A DNA stretch of 6,288 nt from Acidobacteriota bacterium (lineage in GTDB: Bacteria > Acidobacteriota > Blastocatellia > Pyrinomonadales > Pyrinomonadaceae): assembly GCA_003222935.1 (NCBI GenBank), contig QHXL01000009.1, positions 1-6,288 on the forward strand, given 5' to 3'. Under the pieces are notes generated by a model that saw only the letters and a list, made by a program, of their open reading frames with translations, had not been told where the DNA came from and made no database searches. Positions 1 to 5,901 of this stretch are shown here, in pieces; the stretch's first letter is position 1; each line of letters begins with the position of its first letter. Both the position numbers and the translations under genes were made by a program.

Positions 1-2030
1 ACGAACCGGCTCCTTCGCTCGCTGAGTTCAATCCTTCAGTCTCGCCAGAATTGCAACGAATAGTTCGGCGCTGTTTGGAAAAGGACAGGGACGAGCGCTT
101 CCAAACGATCAAGGACGTCGCGATCGAGTTAAAACAGTTGCGTCGCGAAATGAACGAAGGTCATGACACTCAACTCCCGCTTCGTCCTGACACTACTACC
201 CGATTGAGTACGCCGAGCGCTTCTGCCGTCGAACAACCCAAAAGTGGGCTATGGTCCAAAAAGCTGTTGCTTGTCGTTTTTGTAGTTCCGCTAATGGCCG
301 GTCTCGCGTTGCTGTATGCAGTGAAGCTGAGGAAATCATCAGCCCCGCTCGCAAAACATTTCCAGAGCATGACGATCACGCGCGTTACAAACGAAGGCAA
401 CGTGGAAACAGCAGCCGTTTCGCCCGACGGCAAATACATCGCGTATTCGCTCGAGGAGAGTGGAAAGCGCAGTCTTTGGACCAAACATCTGGGAACCGGA
501 AGCCGTGTTCAGATAGTTGCCCCTCATGAAGCCTACGCTATGAATGCCAGCACGTTTTCGCCAGACGGTTACGTTTATTACACCGTGAACGACGAGGCGA
601 ATCCACAAGGTGCACTTTTTCAGGTGCCGGTGTTGGGAGGCATCCCGCGCAAACTCATCTCAGGAGTCACGCAGCCTATTTCTCTTTCCCACGATGGAAA
701 ACAGATTGCATTTGCTCGTCATCACCAGAACGGAACTAAAGACGAATTGTTCGTCGCTAATAGCGACGGTGCTAATGAACGTCTGATTTTTTCGGTGGAG
801 GAACCACACTGGCTCGGCGGCTCAAACCCGGCGTGGTCACCGGACAACAAAGCGGTCGCGGTCGCCTACGGAAGTGAAGATACAAACGAGGTGACTGGAC
901 GGAATTTGGGAATGACTCCTATCGTGATCTCGCTAGCTGATGGAACGTTTAAGCCACTCGCTCGTTCTCGTTGGGTGTACATAGGCCGGGTGTCATGGTT
1001 CAACGATGGCAGCGGACTGGTGTTTGTTGGGCAGCAACGGGCCTTGAGCCCTCCGCAGCTGTGGCAGATTTCTTATCCACAAGGCGACGCTAAACGGATC
1101 ACTAGCGACCTGAATTCCTATGCCTGGTTTACCAGCGTCGTCGCGGTGCAAAGTGATCCCGTTTCGAATATCTGGGTGGCAACAGTTGGACAAGCAGGTA
1201 GTGAAAAGTCTTTGACGGTGCGCAAAAACGCTTTGGAGGGAAGTCGAGGTTTAGCCTGGACCGCCGATGGCAGAGTTGTTTTCGATACGAATGTAAATGG
1301 GAAGGCAGGCATCTGGATAGTCAGTGCTGATGGTGGAGAAGCTAAGCCGTTGATCACTAACGATTCGGACGAAGTAGCGCCTGAGATTTCGGCTGATGGG
1401 CGACAAGTCGTTTTTGGATCGCATCGCAATGGGGCCATTCAAGTTTGGCGTGCTGACAACGATGGGTCGAACCAGAGACAACTGACTTTCGGAGCTGGCG
1501 GCGTTCCGGGTTTTTCTGTTTCGCGCGACGGCAGTTGGGTGGTCTATAACCCGTTTATCGGTGGGATTCGTAAGGTGTCGACCGATGGCGCCAACGGAAG
1601 TCGTCCGGTCGAGTTGGTAGCGAAGGGAAGTTTTACCTATCCGCAGTTATCACCTGATGGCAAGCTCGTAGCCTATCTCTTTACGGATGAGCAATCGCTT
1701 CGACCGAAGATTGGAATCATTAAATTTGACGATGGCGCCTTAGTTAGCACGATCGACTTACCGTTAACAGCTTTGCCCGGCACATACGACAATCTCTTTT
1801 ATCGCGGCTGGCACTGGTCTCCTGACGGCCGCGCAATTGTATATGTCAACACGCTCGGCGGCGTTTCAAATCTCTGGAGCCAACCAATAGACAGCGGTAC
1901 AGCGAAACAGATCACGAGTTTCAAAACCGACCGCATCCTGACCTTCGCATTCTCACCGGATGGCCACCAACTCGCATTAGCGAGGAGTAGTCGGACGAGC
2001 GACGCCGTGCTGATAACCTCGGGTCAGTAG
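1..2030 (+). CDS. Membrane-anchored Ser/Thr protein kinase, 3' part, with PD40/TolB-like beta-propeller
   Basis: The reading frame is open from the window edge (first full codon at base 3), so the true start and the kinase catalytic core lie upstream. The first 50 or so residues match the end of a Hanks-type kinase domain: a helix with RCLEKDRDERF carries the conserved late arginine of subdomain XI. A Pro/Thr/Ser-rich linker follows, then one hydrophobic helix (about bases 264-323, flanked by lysines). The rest, roughly 560 residues, is a chain of about ten propeller units marked by SPDG, SADG, SRDG and similar motifs followed by a strand such as KYIAYS (first near base 420, last near 1951). 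The family architecture predicts a cytoplasmic kinase and a periplasmic propeller that may sense a ligand or protein partner. The HRD and DFG motifs are not in view, so activity cannot be judged. The TAG stop lies inside a dispersed repeat. The product call is strong; substrate and signal are unknown. Confidence 0.9.
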   Translation, partial: EPAPSLAEFNPSVSPELQRIVRRCLEKDRDERFQTIKDVAIELKQLRREMNEGHDTQLPLRPDTTTRLSTPSASAVEQPKSGLWSKKLLLVVFVVPLMAGLALLYAVKLRKSSAPLAKHFQSMTITRVTNEGNVETAAVSPDGKYIAYSLEESGKRSLWTKHLGTGSRVQIVAPHEAYAMNASTFSPDGYVYYTVNDEANPQGALFQVPVLGGIPRKLISGVTQPISLSHDGKQIAFARHHQNGTKDELFVANSDGANERLIFSVEEPHWLGGSNPAWSPDNKAVAVAYGSEDTNEVTGRNLGMTPIVISLADGTFKPLARSRWVYIGRVSWFNDGSGLVFVGQQRALSPPQLWQISYPQGDAKRITSDLNSYAWFTSVVAVQSDPVSNIWVATVGQAGSEKSLTVRKNALEGSRGLAWTADGRVVFDTNVNGKAGIWIVSADGGEAKPLITNDSDEVAPEISADGRQVVFGSHRNGAIQVWRADNDGSNQRQLTFGAGGVPGFSVSRDGSWVVYNPFIGGIRKVSTDGANGSRPVELVAKGSFTYPQLSPDGKLVAYLFTDEQSLRPKIGIIKFDDGALVSTIDLPLTALPGTYDNLFYRGWHWSPDGRAIVYVNTLGGVSNLWSQPIDSGTAKQITSFKTDRILTFAFSPDGHQLALARSSRTSDAVLITSGQ

Positions 2031-2049
2031 CCCGACCGTCAGGGAGGGC
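2025..2049 (+). repeat. REP-like repeat, single copy, overlapping the kinase stop codon
   Basis: These 25 bases match 23 of 25 positions of the left arm of the inverted repeat at 5647-5739 (bases 5652-5676), in the same orientation. The unit contains GTAG followed by an imperfect palindrome (CCC...GGG), which resembles the classic REP layout of a GTAG or GGAG tetranucleotide plus a hairpin. The TAG of GTAG is the stop codon of the kinase gene. A local hairpin also straddles the stop: TCGGG at 2019-2023 pairs with CCCGA at 2031-2035. No inverted partner is seen close by. Confidence 0.7.
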
Positions 2050-2068
2050 ATTCCTGATTCGTTTTTAG

Positions 2069-2097
2069 AATCGGCGTCATCTGTGCAATCTGTGGAT
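2069..2097 (+). repeat. 29-bp direct repeat, left copy, beside the GxxExxY gene
   Basis: The 29 bases match 26 of 29 positions of bases 2575-2603 on the other side of the GxxExxY gene, in the same orientation. The unit contains two tandem 9-mers of the form (T/C)(A/C)ATCTG(T/C)G and ends in GGAT. A short inverted repeat, GATTC (2056-2060) and GAATC (2068-2072), overlaps its left end. Together with the opposite copy it brackets the gene. Confidence 0.75.
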
Positions 2098-2104
2098 TAT
2101 CTCT

Positions 2105-2485
2105 TCACTTCAACACAAACCGTCGTTGCTCCAAGCTTCGAGTACCAAAGTTGATTAGCAGACCAGTATGGAATCCGGTGACTTTTAGATAATTAATCAC
2201 CTGCGACTCTTCTACCGAACTCAATCTACCTAGAGCTTTCAACTCCACGACTACTTCGTCAAAGCAAATGAAATCAGGCTTGTAGTGAGTCTTTAATCGA
2301 TGACCTTTGTAGTTTATCGGACACTCGCGTTGTGGCTTGAAAGGAATCGATCTGATGGCCAACTCAATTGCCATTGCCTCCTGATAAACAGGCTCCAGAA
2401 AACCACAACCTAACTGACAATGAACCTCCATCGCCGCCCCAATAATCGCATATGTCCGAGGATCGGATTGTGTGAGGTTAGACAT
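2105..2485 (-). CDS. GxxExxY family protein (PD-(D/E)XK nuclease-like, PDDEXK_3)
   Basis: This 126-residue protein has the usual length of the family. The signature GFLEPVY sits near residues 28-34. A PD-(D/E)XK-like core follows: KPDF supplies the acidic residue near residue 70, VVELKAL supplies the E-x-K pair, and a downstream SQVINYL helix carries the glutamine often seen in motif IV of these nucleases. Family membership is clear, but the biochemical role of GxxExxY proteins is not established to my knowledge, so nuclease activity is inferred from the fold signature. The ATG at 2485 is backed by AAGGAG six bases upstream. The gene converges on the kinase gene and lies downstream of the methyltransferase gene on the same strand, 138 bp away, separated from it by a hairpin. 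Direct repeats on both sides suggest that the gene and its repeats move or spread as a unit. Confidence 0.9.
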   Translation of the reverse strand: MSNLTQSDPRTYAIIGAAMEVHCQLGCGFLEPVYQEAMAIELAIRSIPFKPQRECPINYKGHRLKTHYKPDFICFDEVVVELKALGRLSSVEESQVINYLKVTGFHTGLLINFGTRSLEQRRFVLK

Positions 2486-2491
2486 GACGAA

Positions 2492-2497
2492 CTCCTT
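2492..2497 (-). promoter_or_regulatory. Shine-Dalgarno site of the GxxExxY gene
   Basis: AAGGAG on the minus strand lies six bases before the ATG at 2485 and fixes that start. It is the only textbook ribosome binding site seen at a gene start in this window. The 10-mer TAACCTCACA occurs on both sides of it (2501-2510 upstream, and 2471-2480 inside codons 2-5), so the site sits between two copies of a short direct repeat. Confidence 0.75.
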
Positions 2498-2515
2498 ATT
2501 TGTGAGGTTAAAGAA

Positions 2516-2605
2516 TCATCCGCAGATTACACCGATAATACAGATTTCAGAACCTTAAATCAGTAAGGTTTTCTAATCGGCGTAATCTGCGCAATCTGCG
2601 GATGA
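2516..2605. repeat. Long imperfect inverted repeat (90-nt hairpin) between the GxxExxY and methyltransferase genes
   Basis: The outer arms are a perfect 13-bp inverted repeat, TCATCCGCAGATT at 2516-2528 against 2593-2605, and continue inward imperfectly. The centre holds a second perfect stem, AACCTTA (2551-2557) against TAAGGTT (2564-2570), with loop AATCAG. The whole can fold as one long hairpin in either transcript. It starts 18 bases after the methyltransferase stop, so it may end or stabilise the minus-strand operon transcript. It lacks a clean U-run on that strand, so a factor-independent terminator is not shown. Confidence 0.7.
2575..2603 (+). repeat. 29-bp direct repeat, right copy, beside the GxxExxY gene
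   Basis: This is the partner of bases 2069-2097, with 26 of 29 positions identical. It also contains two tandem 9-mers (TAATCTGCG and CAATCTGCG) before GGAT. It doubles as the right arm of the hairpin at 2516-2605, so a third, inverted and more diverged copy lies at about 2516-2545. I recall repeats of this ATCTGCG type next to GxxExxY ORFs in other environmental bacteria, but this was not checked here. Confidence 0.75.
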
Positions 2606-2623
2606 CATTGTTTCTTAAATCTC

Positions 2624-3499
2624 TTACTGGAAATAGCGTGTAATCTCAGCGCCGATCCATTTCCCAACCGGAACGGAAACACCATTCCCAATCATTCGAT
2701 ACGCATCGTTGTCACTTCCGACAAAACCAAATGTATCCGGCACTCCCTGCAGTCGCGCATACTCGCGAACTGTGTACGGGCGCACGCCATGTGGAAAACG
2801 ATTATCGGCAACAAGCCTTGTGCTGAGGTCTTTCGAGTAGTGCGCAACGCAAGTCGGTGCGATATCGCCGCGTTTTGGATCACTGATGATCGGCCGGTCT
2901 CGATACTTGCCGGCAAGACGTCTGTTCACATATTCAGGAATGTGCGGAGTCGGCTCTGGCTCAAGTATCTCCGCCAACGTGACTGCCCGTTTAGCTGTTG
3001 GCTCATGCCAAGCGAAGTTTTTTCGGCTGCCAATGATGATTAGTCTGTCTCTCTTCTGGGGCAACCACGTCGAAGTCTTCACCGGACAAGCAACGTGCAC
3101 GTAGTAATCGGGCAACTTCGTCATCGCTTCCATGACAACCGGAAACTTCTTCATCCCCGGTACATTCTCAACCACATAAAGTTCAGGTCTTCGAATCGCC
3201 ACATGCCGAAAGAAATGCAGAAACAGATCATCTCCTGTTCGCACACCATGAATGTCAGCGATGGGTGAATACTTCGTGCACGGATACGTCGCCACCATCA
3301 CGTGGCACTCTTTGTCAGCTAGAACTATCTTCTTGGTGATATCGCATTGAACAACTTCGTGAGCAAAGTTTCGCCTCATCGTATTGCAACAGATTTGGTC
3401 GATCTCGAAGCTCTGTTGCAGTGTCAGGCCGCTAGCCTCAAGACCAATGTCCATAAGTCCGGCACCGGAGAAGTATGCGTTCGTGAGTATTTGAAACAT
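2624..3499 (-). CDS. DNA (cytosine-5-)-methyltransferase
   Basis: This 291-residue enzyme should transfer a methyl group from S-adenosylmethionine to C5 of cytosine in a specific DNA site. The motifs are in canonical order: motif I FSGAGLMDIGL (10-20) for cofactor binding; motif IV with the catalytic cysteine at 74 in TYPCTKYS; motif VI ENVPG (111-115); motif VIII QKRDRLIIIG (148-157); motif IX TVREYARLQGVPD (243-255); motif X RMIGNGVSVPVGKWIG (268-283). The roughly 85 residues between VIII and IX hold the target recognition region, so the site cannot be read from sequence. The usual PCQ of motif IV is PCT. It is a little shorter than M.HhaI (327) but complete. An in-frame TAA at 3509-3511 rules out any start more than four codons upstream, and motif I begins nine residues in, so the ATG at 3499 is secure. 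No Shine-Dalgarno is visible. It follows the nuclease-helicase gene by 62 bp on the same strand, suggesting host-DNA protection. Confidence 0.93.
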   Translation of the reverse strand: MFQILTNAYFSGAGLMDIGLEASGLTLQQSFEIDQICCNTMRRNFAHEVVQCDITKKIVLADKECHVMVATYPCTKYSPIADIHGVRTGDDLFLHFFRHVAIRRPELYVVENVPGMKKFPVVMEAMTKLPDYYVHVACPVKTSTWLPQKRDRLIIIGSRKNFAWHEPTAKRAVTLAEILEPEPTPHIPEYVNRRLAGKYRDRPIISDPKRGDIAPTCVAHYSKDLSTRLVADNRFPHGVRPYTVREYARLQGVPDTFGFVGSDNDAYRMIGNGVSVPVGKWIGAEITRYFQ

Positions 3500-3527
3500 G
3501 TGAGGAGTTTACCCAGGAGATTTTCGG

Positions 3528-3560
3528 TTGGGCGGTTTTCTTGTGACTGAGACCGACCAA
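3528..3560. other. Intercistronic hairpin between nuclease-helicase and methyltransferase genes
   Basis: TTGGGCGG at 3528-3535 pairs with CCGACCAA at 3553-3560 except for one position, with a 17-base loop. It fills much of the 62-bp gap between the two minus-strand genes. There is no U-run after it on that strand, so it is not an obvious terminator. It could slow ribosomes, mark an mRNA processing point or be chance. Confidence 0.3.
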
Positions 3561-3561
3561 T

Positions 3562-5538
3562 TTAGATTGATCCAAATCCGACCTCTCTTAAGTATGAAAA
3601 TGTAGAGTCATAGAATAAAGGGCTTCTTGTATGGTCAATGGAATCACCCCAAGGTACTACTACCACCATGCCTTGGCGTGCTCGGGTTAGTAGAACGCGA
3701 TAGGCGTTCTTCAGATAAAGTTGGCGATGGGCCAAATTAATGTGCATCCACCTGGAGCCTTGGAATTTCCAATGCTCCCACCCAATGTTTGAGTGCCTGA
3801 AGTCAGCATCCCAGGTAACGCAGACCCAATCTAACTCTAACCCTTGAACGGAGAATTCAGTTGCGACGTCTTCTAAGTAATAAGACGAACGGACGTCGTC
3901 TTTATCATTTAGGAACCACATGACAGGATCCACTGGAGTCTTCACATCGATAGCGTGCGGCTTTAGTCGTTCTGCTTGCGAGGAAACTACGATGCCGAAG
4001 CGCTCGGTTCCGCGTGCTTGCTGACGCAGCCACTCTTTGGCTTTGGCGATATCCCGAGTGATAACGATTGGATACTTATCTTTGAGTTCAAACAACGTTC
4101 GGCGTGCTGCATCTGTGTCGAGATCGAGGAGTTCTTTTACCAGTTGTGCAACGTTCTCCGCGCGGAAAGAGCGCATAGAAACAGCGAGGTGTAGGTTCTG
4201 ATTTATTGTCACGTGAGAATGTGCAGCCAGATCTTCCAGAACTCTTCCGGCGCCATACTCTGTATCCGTTAGTCGTGATGATATGTAGATATGCCAATCT
4301 GGAAAGGATCGATTCAAAGCCTCAATCCACTCACTGATGCCGGCTTCGCCGATGTTTATCTCCTGACCCCCTCCAACCAAACAAACGACAACGGACCAAT
4401 CTGGGTGGCGGTCCATACACGAGATTAAGAATTCGGGTTCGGAGACGTTGAAGTCAGCAACGTTTTTCTTTTGTCGCATGAAGTTGGAAGTCTGTTGCAG
4501 ATTCCAAGCGCGTTGCGCTTCATCGAAGATCACAATGTGATCAGCCGGAGCACTTTCATCTCGTAAGTATTCATCCCGGAAGTGATGGACGTTCTGAATG
4601 AATGAATTGACCTGCCGTCGGGCTTCAGTCTTGGTGACCTTGCGATTTTCGGCTTTTGCTCTCGCAACGTAATCGCGTGATAGCGCCTCTCGCAGTATGG
4701 CGACCAACGGTCCATTACCTGAGAGAAATACGGTATGAGTTCCGCTCTCGGGATTACGATGTTTGTTAGCGATATCCAGTCCGACTAAAGTTTTTCCAGC
4801 TCCCGGCACACCAGTAACGAAACAGATTGATTTGAAGTTACCTGCACGCGATGCATTAATAATCTCGTCAATCGAATCAGATGTTCGCGTGATGTCAGTC
4901 AATCCGGCCTCGTGCCTCGTGATGTCATCTACAGAATGTTTGTTATACAGCGCGCGAGCTGCTTCGATGATTGTGGGCGTTGGACAATATCGTCCGCGCT
5001 CCCACTCATTCGGATCGAGGGGTTGCTCGCTCGAAGCAAAGCCTAGGACTTCATCAATTGTTTGTCCGAGCAATGGAACCGTACTGCGAATCGGGTCGAG
5101 CAGTTTGTCGTTCTTTGGAGTCGTGCAAACGATTGGTGTGATATGACGTGAGTGAGTGGCTATCAGAATTGGTGCAACAACGCGGTCGTGGCTAGTCTCG
5201 TGAAAGTTCTTTAGATCAAGACAGTAGTCAGTGACTTGATCTAATGCTGATGAAGTGAAATGCGATTCACCGACTTTGAACTCGAGCACAAAGATTACCG
5301 GGCCAATCAAAAGGAGTACGTCAATCCGTTTGCCCATTCGCGGGATCGAATACTCGAAATAGAGCCGACCTTCACGGTTGTGTAGGACGCTCTTGAGAAT
5401 TTTGATTTGTTCGAACCAGGCACTGAGTTGAGTCTGCTCGACGTCTCGCCCGTGAGCAATCGAAAGATCGCCAATGACTGCTTTGGAATCTAAGTTTAGA
5501 AAGTCCGTTATTGAGGACGAGAAGTAGGCTCGGCGCAT
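3562..5538 (-). CDS. PD-(D/E)XK nuclease fused to Schlafen-type (DUF2075) SF1 DNA/RNA helicase
   Basis: The 658-residue protein combines an N-terminal nuclease with an ATP-driven motor. Nuclease domain, about residues 30-130: E34 in an N-terminal helix, then D73 in [10 protein letters not shown]86 and K88 in VLEFKVG, and Q101 in DQVTDY, matching the E-D-ExK-Q pattern of PD-(D/E)XK enzymes. Helicase domain, about 235-640: Walker A GVPGAGKT (243-250), Walker [10 protein letters not shown] (337-345), a motif III-like GGGQEIN (389-395), VSMRSFRAE (453-461), the motif V-like [12 protein letters not shown] (561-572), and the motif VI-like [13 protein letters not shown] (611-623) with its arginine finger candidates. 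All key residues are present, so it looks active. The N-terminus ([10 protein letters not shown]) reads like that of full-length relatives, and upstream codons back to an in-frame stop at 5677-5679 contain no ATG, GTG or TTG, so the ATG at 5538 is kept although no Shine-Dalgarno is seen. A cytosine methyltransferase gene follows 62 bp downstream, pointing to a restriction or defence role; a repair or RNA role remains possible. Confidence 0.9.
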   Translation of the reverse strand: MRRAYFSSSITDFLNLDSKAVIGDLSIAHGRDVEQTQLSAWFEQIKILKSVLHNREGRLYFEYSIPRMGKRIDVLLLIGPVIFVLEFKVGESHFTSSALDQVTDYCLDLKNFHETSHDRVVAPILIATHSRHITPIVCTTPKNDKLLDPIRSTVPLLGQTIDEVLGFASSEQPLDPNEWERGRYCPTPTIIEAARALYNKHSVDDITRHEAGLTDITRTSDSIDEIINASRAGNFKSICFVTGVPGAGKTLVGLDIANKHRNPESGTHTVFLSGNGPLVAILREALSRDYVARAKAENRKVTKTEARRQVNSFIQNVHHFRDEYLRDESAPADHIVIFDEAQRAWNLQQTSNFMRQKKNVADFNVSEPEFLISCMDRHPDWSVVVCLVGGGQEINIGEAGISEWIEALNRSFPDWHIYISSRLTDTEYGAGRVLEDLAAHSHVTINQNLHLAVSMRSFRAENVAQLVKELLDLDTDAARRTLFELKDKYPIVITRDIAKAKEWLRQQARGTERFGIVVSSQAERLKPHAIDVKTPVDPVMWFLNDKDDVRSSYYLEDVATEFSVQGLELDWVCVTWDADFRHSNIGWEHWKFQGSRWMHINLAHRQLYLKNAYRVLLTRARQGMVVVVPWGDSIDHTRSPLFYDSTFSYLREVGFGSI

Positions 5539-5627
5539 TGGTTGTTGTTCGAAGAACGTAGGAGTGGTTTGAACGACAAGTATGCTACCTGGCGTTAGTC
5601 GTTGCCGTCCAGAGTTGGATGGCTGGA

Positions 5628-5642
5628 ATTGCTCATAGCAAT
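5628..5642. promoter_or_regulatory. Candidate operator: 6-3-6 perfect palindrome
   Basis: ATTGCT at 5628-5633 and AGCAAT at 5637-5642 are exact reverse complements separated by CAT. The site lies about 90 to 104 bases upstream of the nuclease-helicase start, between that start and the REPIN-like repeat. It has the size of a binding site for a dimeric repressor, and restriction modules are often regulated this way, but no regulator gene is in view. A six-base arm can arise by chance. Confidence 0.3.
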
Positions 5643-5646
5643 GCTC

Positions 5647-5739
5647 CGGTGCAGTAGCCCGACTGTCAAGGAGGGCTCATGTCTGATGGATCGGTAGGTG
5701 AGCGTGTGAGCCCTCCTTGACAGTCGGGCTGCTGCACCG
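5647..5739. repeat. REPIN-like inverted repeat pair (33-bp arms, 27-base loop)
   Basis: The left arm 5647-5679 and right arm 5707-5739 are reverse complements at 32 of 33 positions. The one difference (T5655 against G5731) is a permitted G-U pair in a plus-strand transcript, so RNA could form a complete 33-bp stem. Each arm contains a REP-like unit: GTAG (GCAG in the right arm) followed by CCC...GGG. Two such units head to head around a short spacer is the layout of REPINs, which in other bacteria are mobilised by RAYT transposases of the IS200/IS605-like Y1 class. A third unit occurs at 2025-2049. No RAYT gene is in the window, so mobility is inferred. Confidence 0.8.
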
Positions 5740-5901
5740 AGTTACTGCCAACTTGCAGCCAAACGACGGCGAGGGTGTTCGCGGCTGGACGTTTGTGATA
5801 CGACCTCGAAACGCACTATCCTAATCTCGGAGCCGGCACTTATCCTGATATCGCTTCGGCGCGTGCTCACCTAACTTGAGAGTGGCTTGTTCAACGCTCA
5901 C

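Larger units (their letters stand above)
5539..5901. other. Gene-free region between divergent genes
   Basis: These 363 bases separate the minus-strand nuclease-helicase gene from the plus-strand TPR gene, so both promoters should lie here. I see a 15-bp palindrome (5628-5642) and the large inverted repeat (5647-5739). In 5740-5901 I find no convincing ORF, RNA gene or promoter. The nuclease-helicase frame stays open upstream to 5679 but has no start codon. Confidence 0.7.

Noticed and set aside
51..53. TTG at 51 as the start of the kinase-propeller gene
   Set aside because: The frame is open upstream to the window edge and the upstream codons continue the kinase C-terminal helix region, so this is an internal leucine in a truncated gene.
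170..608. Several minus-strand and alternative-frame ORFs within the kinase-propeller gene
   Set aside because: They overlap a clear coding sequence with propeller motifs and have no family resemblance or ribosome binding site.
2031..2104. Factor-independent terminator between the converging kinase and GxxExxY genes
   Set aside because: The GATTC/GAATC stem is only five AT-rich pairs and the T-run is in its loop rather than after it.
2516..2605. CRISPR-like array of ATCTGCG units
   Set aside because: The copies are few, inverted or tandem without unique spacers of regular length, and no cas gene is present.
4763..5146. 127-codon plus-strand frame inside the nuclease-helicase gene
   Set aside because: It is antisense to the conserved Walker A region, shows no recognisable domain and reflects the codon pattern of the real gene.
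5582..5611. Sigma70-like promoter for the nuclease-helicase: TGGACG and TAGCAT on the minus strand, 18-base spacer
   Set aside because: Each box matches the consensus at only four of six positions, which is expected often by chance, and the host consensus is unknown.
5539..5679. Longer N-terminus for the nuclease-helicase
   Set aside because: The frame is open back to a stop at 5677-5679, but I traced every codon and found no ATG, GTG or TTG; the frame also runs through the repeat.
5717..5722. TTGACA as a -35 box for the TPR gene
   Set aside because: It is part of the REP-like arm and no convincing -10 box follows at the right distance.
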